Notes under the pieces: generated by a model
Database searches by the model: none
What the model was told of the DNA's origin: nothing
What the model saw: only the letters and a program-made list of their open reading frames with translations
Source of the DNA: Nostoc sp. LEGE 06077
Lineage (GTDB): Bacteria > Cyanobacteriota > Cyanobacteriia > Cyanobacteriales > Nostocaceae
Assembly (NCBI RefSeq): GCF_015207705.1
Contig: NZ_JADEWI010000030.1
Coordinates: 1-64,000 of the forward strand
Length of the DNA stretch: 64,000 bases
Direction of reading: 5' to 3'
Program-made: the position numbers and the translations under genes
Shown here: piece after piece, positions 8,260-15,638 of the stretch
How the letters are laid out: each line of letters opens with the position of its first letter
How positions within the stretch are numbered: the stretch's first letter is position 1

Positions 8260-8697
8260 ATGACTAACCAACTACCAGAAGTAGCGATCGCCATTCTCTA
8301 CCAAGACCATAAGTATCTCATGCAACTGCGAGATAATATCCCCACGATTGCGGCTGCTGGTTGCTGGGGTTTGTTCGGTGGACATATCGAACCCGGCGAA
8401 ACGCCAGAGGTAGCAGTTAAACGCGAACTTATCGAAGAAATTGGTTATAAATTACCGACATTTACCGAATTCGGCTACTATCCCGATGAAAAAGTTATCC
8501 GCCATGTTTTTCAGGCTCCCTTGTTAGTGGATATAAATCAACTAGAACTTAATGAAGGTTGGGACATGGGACTTTTAACACCGGAAGATATTCGCAATGG
8601 AAGTTGTTACTCAGCCATAGCCGGCGAAGTTCGACCATTAGGGTCGATGCACCAAAAAATTATGCTGGATTTTATCAATAAGGAAAATGCTGAGTGA
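8260..8697 (+). CDS. Nudix hydrolase
   Basis: 145 residues with a complete Nudix box, 'GHIEPGETPEVAVKRELIEE' followed by IGY, matching G-x5-E-x7-RE-U-x-EE-x-G-U. The enzyme class hydrolyses nucleoside diphosphates linked to another group, using Mg2+. 'LFGGHIEPGE' and 'QLRDNIPTIAAAGCWGLFGG' resemble the branch annotated as NUDIX/MutT-like in cyanobacteria; the substrate cannot be told. Downstream lies a large inverted heptamer repeat. Confidence 0.88.
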   Translation: MTNQLPEVAIAILYQDHKYLMQLRDNIPTIAAAGCWGLFGGHIEPGETPEVAVKRELIEEIGYKLPTFTEFGYYPDEKVIRHVFQAPLLVDINQLELNEGWDMGLLTPEDIRNGSCYSAIAGEVRPLGSMHQKIMLDFINKENAE

Positions 8698-8702
8698 AGA
8701 GA

Positions 8703-8808
8703 GGTGATAGGTGATAGGTAATAGGTGACAGGTGACAGGTGATAGAAAATTATCTGTAACCTATAACCTGCAACCCATAACCTGTAACCTGTAACCTCTA
8801 ACCCCAGC
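8703..8808. repeat. Paired heptamer arrays, (GGTGATA/GGTGACA)n and (TAACCTG)n
   Basis: The left array has seven-base units GGTGATA, GGTGATA, GGTAATA, GGTGACA, GGTGACA and GGTGATA. After the short spacer GAAAATTATC a right array carries GTAACCT/ATAACCT/GCAACCC/ATAACCT/GTAACCT units, the approximate reverse complement. The whole can fold into a long G-T-tolerant hairpin between the Nudix gene and the AI-2E transporter gene. Confidence 0.75.
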
Positions 8809-8869
8809 CCCTTGAAAGAAATTAATCTAATGCCACAATAAACTAAAGAATTGTGGTGGAGTCACTCTC

Positions 8870-9985
8870 ATGCAATCAGCAAACAAACTACCACGATGGT
8901 TAAGTTATGGCTTGGCGTTCCCGCTAGTCATTCTCAACGGTTGGTTATTAATCCAGGTTGTCAAGTATTTTCAACCCTTGGTTAGTGTAGTTGCGATCGC
9001 TATCCTACTAGCTTTTGTCTTAAACTACCCCATCCAGTTCTTTCACAGACGCGGTGTACCACGAAACTTGGCGATTATTGGAGTCTTGCTGTTAGCTGTG
9101 GTGATTTTAGCGGGTGTTGGTGTCACCTTAGTGCCAGTTATCTTGCAACAGCTAAATGAACTAGCTAATATTCTGCCTTCTTGGATAGATTCTGGCTTGC
9201 AACAATTAGAAGCCTTTCAAACTTGGGCAGCGACACAACAACTTCCTTTAAATTTAAGAGGTTTAGCTCTCCAACTTTTAGAAAGATTATCTAATCAATT
9301 TCAATCTTTTACCGGGAGAATTTTGGGTTTTGCTTTTGATACTATCGGTGTCGTAGTTAATATCTTAATTGCGGCTGTTTTGACTATTTATTTAATATTA
9401 AATGGGCAAAATTTGTGGGATGGAGTTTATCAATGGTTTCCTGAGCATATCGGCACAAAAGTTAGGCAATTGCTTCGAGAAGATTTTCAGAATTATTTTA
9501 TTGGTCAGGCAACACTGGGAGCAATTTTAGCAGTGTTGGTCACATTAGCCTTTGTCGCTCTGAGAATTCCCCTAGCTTTATTGTTTGGCATTGCGATTGG
9601 CTTTTTCTCATTATTTCCCTTTGGTACAGGTATAGGAATTGGCCTAGTTAGTTTATTAGTCGCTTTAGAAAACTTCTGGTTAGGTGCAGAAGTTTTAGGT
9701 GTCGCTGTCGCCCTTGATCAAATAAATTCTAATATTGTCGCCCCCAGAATTTTAGGAAATTTAACTGGCTTAAATCCCGTGTGGGTGGTAATTTCCTTGC
9801 TTATAGGTGCAAAATTAGGCGGTGTTTTAGGATTGTTAATTGCTATTCCTCTTGCCAGTTTTATTAAGGATATTGCTGATAGTTGGCGAGCCGGAGAACT
9901 TACCCAAAAGATAGTGGCTCATGAGGATAGTATAAAAGTTGCACCAATGGAAATCAATCAAGAAAATTACATCAGCAAAAGTTAA
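8870..9985 (+). CDS. AI-2E family transporter (PerM/UPF0118-like permease)
   Basis: 371 residues with about seven or eight membrane segments. Two N-terminal hydrophobic segments are followed by a soluble loop (about residues 85-155) and a C-terminal bundle with 'RIPLALLFGIAIGFFSLFPF' and 'VALDQINSNIVAPRILGNLT'. The latter pattern (here 'DQINSNIVAPRILG') and 'GLNPVWVVISLLIGAKLGG' are the conserved core of AI-2E/PerM exporters. The substrate in cyanobacteria is not known; some relatives act as Na+/H+ antiporters or signal exporters. Closed by the hairpin at 10008. Confidence 0.85.
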   Translation: MQSANKLPRWLSYGLAFPLVILNGWLLIQVVKYFQPLVSVVAIAILLAFVLNYPIQFFHRRGVPRNLAIIGVLLLAVVILAGVGVTLVPVILQQLNELANILPSWIDSGLQQLEAFQTWAATQQLPLNLRGLALQLLERLSNQFQSFTGRILGFAFDTIGVVVNILIAAVLTIYLILNGQNLWDGVYQWFPEHIGTKVRQLLREDFQNYFIGQATLGAILAVLVTLAFVALRIPLALLFGIAIGFFSLFPFGTGIGIGLVSLLVALENFWLGAEVLGVAVALDQINSNIVAPRILGNLTGLNPVWVVISLLIGAKLGGVLGLLIAIPLASFIKDIADSWRAGELTQKIVAHEDSIKVAPMEINQENYISKS

Positions 9986-10007
9986 TTAAAACTTACTTTG
10001 ATAGTTC

Positions 10008-10045
10008 AGATACCCGACTTCTTGAAGAAGTCGGGTATCTTTTAG
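10008..10045 (+). terminator. Intrinsic terminator after the AI-2E transporter
   Basis: AGATACCCGACTTCTT (10008-10023) is complementary to AAGAAGTCGGGTATCT (10025-10040), followed by TTTAGTTT. The same stem sequence is familiar as a dispersed palindrome in Nostoc-type genomes, so it may be a repeat recruited as a terminator. Confidence 0.8.
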
Positions 10046-10063
10046 TTTATACCATAATACTTT

Positions 10064-10093
10064 CTTAACTTTTAGATAACGCAATATTTACTT
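10064..10093 (+). promoter_or_regulatory. Candidate PHO box upstream of phoD
   Basis: CTTAACTT, GATAACGC and ATTTACTT are spaced at 11-base intervals, the geometry of cyanobacterial PhoB/SphR sites (consensus PyTTAAPyPyT/A). The first unit fits the consensus fully, the second about half, the third in six of eight positions. The site lies about 200 bases before the phoD start. Weak but suggestive. Confidence 0.3.
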
Positions 10094-10295
10094 ATAGGCT
10101 AGAGAGAATATGCTAAATACCTATTTTGGTTTATGGATAGCTAGTACAACAAGGCAAAAGTAAAAAGTCAAAAGGAAAAAGAAAGAATAGTGATACCACA
10201 AGCCTTTTAGCAATTCAAGATTATCTGTTTATTTACTCCTACCTGTACTAGTTTAATTTACTGCTCTACAGACATTTTCAAAACAACGCAATTTT

Positions 10296-11894
10296 ATGGA
10301 ATTTCATCAGCCATTAAAAGTAAATCGTCGTCAGTTTTTACTCCGTTCAGCGGTGACAGCAGGTGGAATTATTGGGACAAACCTTGTCTCTAAATCTCCT
10401 GTTTTTGCTCAAGCACCAGCCATTATTACTTCCGAAAAGATGCGTCCAGGTATACCTTTTGGTGTAGCTAGTGGCGATATTAGCGACAATAACGTTGTAA
10501 TTTGGAGTCGGAGCGATCGCCCCGCTAGAATGATCGTAGAATATTCCACTAGCGAATCATTTCGCAATGTCCGGCGCATACCTGGGCCTGTGGCTTTAGA
10601 AACTAGCGACTTTACCGCCAGACTTAACTTGAGAAATCTACCCCCAAATCAACAGATATTTTATCGGGTAATTTTTCAAGATTTAAACTATCGCAACGTT
10701 TACAGCGCCCCAGTTAGAGGTACTTTCCGTACACCTCCTAAATTTGGGCGAGATATCTGCTTTGTTTGGGGAGGAGACACCGCCGGACAAGGATGGGGGA
10801 TAAATCCTGACTTTGGCGGGATGAGAATTTATGAAACTATGCGCCAACTCCAGCCGGACTTTTTCATCCATTCTGGCGATAACATCTATGCTGATGGCCC
10901 CATTCAAGCAGAAGTAACGCTGGATGATGGCACAATTTGGCGCAACATCACCACACCAGAAAAATCCAAAGTCGCTGAAACTTTAACAGAGTTTCGGGGT
11001 AACTATCAATACAACTTGATGGATGAAAACATCAAGCGTTTTAATGCTGAAGTGCCTATTTTATCCCAGTGGGATGACCACGAAGTTACAAATAACTGGT
11101 ATCCTGGCGAAATACTCAGTGATGCTCGCTACACAGTCAAGGATGTTAACTTGTTAGCCCAAAGAGCAAGACAAGCATTCTTGGAATATATGCCCATTCA
11201 GTATGATAATGACCCAGAAAAAACGAGAATTTATCGTTCCTTTGAGTATGGTTCATTGCTAGATATTTTCATGCTGGATGAACGCACTTATCGAGGGCCA
11301 AATTCGTCAAATAATCAGCCAGAACAAAGTCCAGCAACAGATTTCTTAAGTCGAAGACAAGTGCAATGGATAAAACGACAATTACTCACATCCAAAGCAA
11401 CCTGGAAAGTCATTGCTAGTGATATGCCTTTAGGACTGATAGTTAGAGATGGTGCGACTGATTTTGAAGCTTGGGCAAACGGCGATGGCCCCGCTTTAGG
11501 TAGAGAATTAGAATTAGCCGACTTACTGCGGTTTATCAAAAATAAAAATATTCAGAATGTGGTGTGGTTCACTGCGGATGTTCATTACGCCGCCGCTCAT
11601 TACTACGACCCGAATAAAGCCCAGTTTCAAGACTTCAAACCTTTCTGGGAGTTCGTCGCCGGGCCGCTGAATGCAGGTACATTTGGGCCTAATCAATTAG
11701 AAAATACCTTCGGCCCACAGTTAGTATTTCAAAGCCTTCCGGCTGGTACAAGAGCAAATCGACCCCCAAGTGAAGGGTTGCAATTTTTTGGTGCAGTCCA
11801 AATTAATGCTTATACCAAAGTGATGACAGTATCATTACGTAATTTAGCAGGACAAGTTGTTTACAGTGTAGATTTGCCACCAGAGCAACATTAA
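10296..11894 (+). CDS. phoD: Alkaline phosphatase D (Tat-exported)
   Basis: 532 residues. The N-terminus carries a twin-arginine signal, 'NRRQFLLRSAVTAGGI', with a cleavage site near 'VFAQAPA'. An N-terminal fibronectin-like PhoD_N region ('IPFGVASGDISDNNVVIWSR') leads into the metallophosphatase core with 'FVWGGDTAGQG', 'HSGDNIYADGPI', 'QWDDHEVTNNW' and 'WFTADVHYAAAHYYDP', which supply the Fe/Ca-binding residues. PhoD is a periplasmic phosphodiesterase/monoesterase that scavenges phosphate. A candidate PHO box lies upstream. The ATG at 10296 is the natural start, because the Tat motif follows at once. Ends at a strong hairpin. Confidence 0.93.
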   Translation: MEFHQPLKVNRRQFLLRSAVTAGGIIGTNLVSKSPVFAQAPAIITSEKMRPGIPFGVASGDISDNNVVIWSRSDRPARMIVEYSTSESFRNVRRIPGPVALETSDFTARLNLRNLPPNQQIFYRVIFQDLNYRNVYSAPVRGTFRTPPKFGRDICFVWGGDTAGQGWGINPDFGGMRIYETMRQLQPDFFIHSGDNIYADGPIQAEVTLDDGTIWRNITTPEKSKVAETLTEFRGNYQYNLMDENIKRFNAEVPILSQWDDHEVTNNWYPGEILSDARYTVKDVNLLAQRARQAFLEYMPIQYDNDPEKTRIYRSFEYGSLLDIFMLDERTYRGPNSSNNQPEQSPATDFLSRRQVQWIKRQLLTSKATWKVIASDMPLGLIVRDGATDFEAWANGDGPALGRELELADLLRFIKNKNIQNVVWFTADVHYAAAHYYDPNKAQFQDFKPFWEFVAGPLNAGTFGPNQLENTFGPQLVFQSLPAGTRANRPPSEGLQFFGAVQINAYTKVMTVSLRNLAGQVVYSVDLPPEQH

Positions 11895-11899
11895 CCGTA

Positions 11900-11928
11900 G
11901 GGTGGGCAAACTTGCCCACCCATATTTT
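11900..11928 (+). terminator. Intrinsic terminator after phoD
   Basis: GGGTGGGCAA (11900-11909) pairs exactly with TTGCCCACCC (11912-11921), followed by ATATTTT. Confidence 0.8.
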
Positions 11929-11975
11929 AAAATTGACATCAAGCCAATCAAACTTTCTTTTACCAAAAAGTCTCA

Positions 11976-12539
11976 ATGGTACAGACCCCATCTAAACGTA
12001 TGACTTTGGCAGAGTTTCTCAAGCTACCCGAAACTGAACCTGCTAGTGAATATATTGATGGGCAAATTATTCAAAAGCCAATGCCACAAGGTAAACACAG
12101 TACAATTCAAACTGAGTTCTCTACTACTGTCAACATAGTTCTGAAACCGCAAAAGATTGCACGAGCATTTTCAGAATTACGTTGCTCATTTGGTGGGCGT
12201 TCAATAATTCCAGATGTATCTGTGTTTACTTGGAAGAGAATTCCCCGCGATGAAAAAGGCGAGGTTGCGAATACCTTTTTAATAGTTCCTGACTGGACAA
12301 TTGAGATTTTATCACCCGATCAAAACCAAACAAAAGTCACTAAAAATATTTTGCATTGCCTCAACTTTGGTACTCAAATGGGTTGGTTAATTGACCCAGA
12401 TGAGCAAACTGTCTTTGTTTATCTACCCAAGCAACAGCCAGAGGTTTTTGACCTAGCAGAACAAAAACTTCCAGTTCCGTCTTTTGCTAATGAGCTAAAT
12501 TTACATCTGGGAACTTTGTTTGACTGGTTATTAGAATAA
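11976..12539 (+). CDS. Uma2 family endonuclease-like protein (DUF820)
   Basis: 187 residues with the PD-(D/E)XK fold pattern of the Uma2/DUF820 family: 'MTLAEFLKLPETEPASEYIDG' near the N-terminus (shortened: MTLAEFLKLPETEPASEYID), then 'IIPDVSVFTW', 'WTIEILSPDQNQTKVTKNI' and 'MGWLIDPDEQTVFVY'. The Asp in 'PDVSV' and the Glu in 'IEILSPD' are the likely catalytic pair, with a Lys a few residues later. The family is greatly expanded in Nostocales; most copies have no known role, though transposon-related nuclease activity has been suggested. No partner gene is seen. Confidence 0.85.
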   Translation: MVQTPSKRMTLAEFLKLPETEPASEYIDGQIIQKPMPQGKHSTIQTEFSTTVNIVLKPQKIARAFSELRCSFGGRSIIPDVSVFTWKRIPRDEKGEVANTFLIVPDWTIEILSPDQNQTKVTKNILHCLNFGTQMGWLIDPDEQTVFVYLPKQQPEVFDLAEQKLPVPSFANELNLHLGTLFDWLLE

Positions 12540-12615
12540 ATAAAGAGGATTGTGATGCGTGGTATGAAAAAACAACCAGAATACACAAATTAATATAAAT
12601 TAAGCCGAAACAAAC

Positions 12616-13416
12616 ATGGTAAAAATAACAAACATCGAAATTAATACGTCAAAAATCAAAATATCTAACGGTGAGTTACAAATTGATGCTTATTTAGCTG
12701 AACCAGTACAAGCAGGAGTCTTTGGTGCTGTTATAATTTTTCCCGAAATTTTTGGAGTTAATAGTAATATTCGGGATATTACCGAACTCATAGCCAAACA
12801 AGGATATGTAGCAGTAGCACCTGCAATGTATCAAAGAATTGCTCCAGGTTTTGAGATTGACTATAGCCCTAATGATGTTGGGTATAGCCCAGAAGCTTAT
12901 CAGCTTGGGTTGCAATACTATCAACAAGTAAAGTATCAAGAAATTCTCAGCGATATTCAAGCCACGATCGCCTATCTTAAAACTTTACCCAATGTTAAAG
13001 ATCGCAAAATTGGCGCTATTGGTTTTTGCTTTGGCGGTCATGTTGCTTATATGGCTGCAACTTTACCCGATATCAAAGCTACGGCTTCGTTCTATGGTGG
13101 TGGGATTACTACTTCTAGTTATGGTGAAAAAACTCCGACGATTAATCGCACCTCCGAAATTAAAGGTACTATTTATACATTTTTTGGTAACAGAGATACG
13201 CTCATTTCCCAACAAGAAAATGAGCAAATTGAGGCAGAATTAAAGAAACATCAAATCAATCATCGTGTATTTCGATACGATGCAGGACATGGATTTTTTC
13301 ACGGATTTTTTAAAGATAAGTACCCATTAATAGAACAGCACCCCAGTTATCATCCCCAAGCGGCTACTGATGCTTGGCAAAATGTTGTGGAACTGTTTCA
13401 AAACCATTTAAACTGA
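12616..13416 (+). CDS. Dienelactone hydrolase family protein
   Basis: 266 residues, alpha/beta hydrolase of the DLH class. The nucleophile is a Cys in 'GAIGFCFGGHVAYM' (about residue 138), with 'FGNRDTLIS' giving the acid and 'YDAGHGFFHGF' the His. 'IIFPEIFGVNSNIRD' holds the Glu that pairs with the resting Cys in dienelactone hydrolases. In cyanobacteria these are usually annotated as carboxymethylenebutenolidase, but the natural substrate is not established. There is no aromatic-degradation cluster here. The stop codon lies inside a 10-bp inverted repeat, TGAATTTTAC (13414-13423) / GTAAAATTCA (13442-13451), a likely terminator with a HIP1 site in the loop. Confidence 0.88.
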   Translation: MVKITNIEINTSKIKISNGELQIDAYLAEPVQAGVFGAVIIFPEIFGVNSNIRDITELIAKQGYVAVAPAMYQRIAPGFEIDYSPNDVGYSPEAYQLGLQYYQQVKYQEILSDIQATIAYLKTLPNVKDRKIGAIGFCFGGHVAYMAATLPDIKATASFYGGGITTSSYGEKTPTINRTSEIKGTIYTFFGNRDTLISQQENEQIEAELKKHQINHRVFRYDAGHGFFHGFFKDKYPLIEQHPSYHPQAATDAWQNVVELFQNHLN

Positions 13417-13548
13417 ATTTTACGATGTGCGATCGCTCAATGTAAAATTCAGAGCCTACAGTGAAGGTTGTTTCTTTGATGAGGTTATTTTGACTAGTAA
13501 ATATTTCTGAATTTAAGAAATATTAATGCCTTGTCCAGGGTCAAACAA

Positions 13549-13663
13549 ATTTGGATTTTAGATTGATTGCACCGAAAAGAGAACCTAACACAGCAAGTGT
13601 TTGAGACTTGTTCTACCTCTTATCGGCGGAAACAGAATTTAAAAACCAATCTAAAATCCAAAA
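13549..13663. repeat. Inverted-repeat element with 15-bp perfect arms
   Basis: TTGGATTTTAGATTG (13551-13565) is repeated inverted as CAATCTAAAATCCAA (13647-13661), enclosing 81 bases with no ORF. It lies between convergent genes. Either a small MITE-like element or a paired form of the 'GATTTTAGATTTTGG' extragenic repeat common in this group. Confidence 0.55.
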
Positions 13664-13679
13664 TCTCATTAATTAGCAA

Positions 13680-15314
13680 TCAAAAAGGTGGTAATTCTTT
13701 AAGAATTGTAAAGCGAATATGATTTATTGCTAAATCACCTATGGGAATATCTTCTTTTGTCAGTCTGGCACCTTGACTACTTAAACTTTCAAAAGTGATA
13801 CCTTTGCCAATTTCAATATGATACCAACACAAGCCCATAAAAAAGCGTGTCGGATAAGGGCCTCCGTACCCCAAATCATCAGGATTTGATTCCATTGGCA
13901 ACCAGCCGAAATTTGGGATGTAAAATTCCAACCAAACATGATTAAAATCTGGTTGTAATGGTACACCTTGATGTTCGCTATAAGGAGGGCATTTGTATCT
14001 ACCCACTGTCCGACAGGGGATACCATTTAAACGGCACAAAGCGAGTAAAACACCCACATACTCGCCACAAGAACCAACCCCACGTTCTAAAACGATATCT
14101 GGGGTGTCAATGTAGGGTTTAATGCCATAGGATAATTCATCGTAAACATAGTTACGGATACTATACATTTTCCGCAGCAAGTTGGTTTCCGAGCCAATAG
14201 CATCACGGGCTGCATTGCGAACAATCGACGTATCCATTGCCAAATCGTCATCATCTACTAGGTAACGACTTTGAAACTCGGCGGAAAGTTCTGGCAAATC
14301 TTCGACATCTTTAGGCGTAATCCGATACTTAATCCCCCGTACTTCTAACAGTGCCTTCCAGCCAAATACATGGCGTTCACCGGGAGTTAAAGCCTCAAAT
14401 TTAAATACTGCTACCCGTTGTCCGTCAATTACTTCTTCTGTAAAAGGGACACCAATAGGTTCGATGTGTTTGAGTGTTTGGCGTTCAGTTTCTGAAGGTA
14501 ACGCAATGCGCCATTCGACATCTGGGAGATAAACCTCTTCTAAGGGCGCAATTTCTTCGGCATAAGACATTTCGATGAGATAACCATTAGACAAGGCGTA
14601 GCGCTTATCCGGGTTGTAATAGTAATACAACGGGTGAATAAAAGTGCGATCGCGGTAAGTTAACTCATGATTTGGATCAGCATTGGGATTATCCCGGATA
14701 TAAGGCTCTTCAGAGGCATAAGCAACGTAAAGCGTTTCCTTACCTGTCTCACCATCGTGATGTACCGCTATACCTGTTGGCGAATCAAACGGTGTCAGCA
14801 CACTAAAATTTAGCTCACCCGTCGCCCGATCCATCGAGTAAACTGTTTGTTCAGTGCGATCGCAAATCCACAAAGTTTCTTGAGTCACTGCCAAATTTTC
14901 TACACCAACTCCAGGCGCGTAAAATTTGGTAATTTCTTTCCGTGTATTGCGGTCAAAAATCAAAATGTAACCTAGCTTTTGGCAGCTAATATAAACTGTT
15001 GAGTCCCATACAGCGACACCATCAGCCGTATAAGGCAATGTAGCAAAATGTTCTAGACCTAAAGATCCCAACTTCGATAAATAAACACTATTACCACGAG
15101 TTACCCAGAGGGTATCTTCCCAAACTGCTAAACCGGTGACATCATCAAATTCTTTCACCTGGTGCGGATTGATAATTTTGCTGTTGTCAGACTCAGGATC
15201 AATCTCTAGTAGATGCCCTTTTGTACTGTCAATCGCAATCAGTCTATCGTGAATAAAAGCAATGCCACATAGGGAGGCAGCCGTAAGCGGTCGAATTGTC
15301 CTTTGCCCAAACAT
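13680..15314 (-). CDS. Beta-propeller plus transglutaminase-like protein
   Basis: 544 residues. Roughly residues 1-255 form repeated blades such as 'VTGLAVWEDTLWVTRGNSVY' and 'ADGVAVWDSTVYISC', an NHL/SMP-30-like propeller. Residues about 380-480 are a transglutaminase-like core: the catalytic Cys in 'RGVGSCGEYVGVLLALCR' (C416), the His in 'FNHVWLEFY' (H459) and an acidic group in 'WLPMESNPDD'. The region between (260-350) looks like a beta-sandwich. No signal peptide is seen, so a cytosolic location is likely. Bacterial members of this fold act as proteases or amidases as well as cross-linkers; the substrate is unknown. The ATG at 15314 is well placed. Confidence 0.75.
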   Translation of the reverse strand: MFGQRTIRPLTAASLCGIAFIHDRLIAIDSTKGHLLEIDPESDNSKIINPHQVKEFDDVTGLAVWEDTLWVTRGNSVYLSKLGSLGLEHFATLPYTADGVAVWDSTVYISCQKLGYILIFDRNTRKEITKFYAPGVGVENLAVTQETLWICDRTEQTVYSMDRATGELNFSVLTPFDSPTGIAVHHDGETGKETLYVAYASEEPYIRDNPNADPNHELTYRDRTFIHPLYYYYNPDKRYALSNGYLIEMSYAEEIAPLEEVYLPDVEWRIALPSETERQTLKHIEPIGVPFTEEVIDGQRVAVFKFEALTPGERHVFGWKALLEVRGIKYRITPKDVEDLPELSAEFQSRYLVDDDDLAMDTSIVRNAARDAIGSETNLLRKMYSIRNYVYDELSYGIKPYIDTPDIVLERGVGSCGEYVGVLLALCRLNGIPCRTVGRYKCPPYSEHQGVPLQPDFNHVWLEFYIPNFGWLPMESNPDDLGYGGPYPTRFFMGLCWYHIEIGKGITFESLSSQGARLTKEDIPIGDLAINHIRFTILKELPPF

Positions 15315-15638
15315 CTGGCTTGCAGTCTAATGAGGGAGTGCAAAATTTATATTAAGCATATATATTCCCCGGTTTAGCACGCCTAGCAGAGATTTTGCTA
15401 TGACCTCTAGACGGAACCGCACATTTTTTGGGGAACAGTTTTTAATCAAATGTTCTGAGAAAGACTATGAATTACATAAAAATACACACAAACATAACTT
15501 AAAAAAAGTTAGCGAATGTCAGGAAACACATTTAAACTTGTACAAGTTAGCAATAACCTAATGTAACTTTAGTGAATGGTTTTATTGCCATCACTAAATT
15601 ATGATCGAATTTTGTAACCTTTTCCTGTAACCTACACA
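15315..15638. other. Divergent intergenic region, no gene seen
   Basis: 324 bases between the leftward transglutaminase gene and the rightward cation ATPase gene, presumably holding promoters for both. The only clear element is the 14-bp palindrome listed separately. Confidence 0.5.
15535..15548. promoter_or_regulatory. 14-bp perfect palindrome, candidate operator upstream of the cation ATPase
   Basis: AACTTGTACAAGTT reads identically on both strands and lies about 90 bases before the ATPase start. A dimeric regulator could bind here, but no regulator gene is adjacent. Confidence 0.3.
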
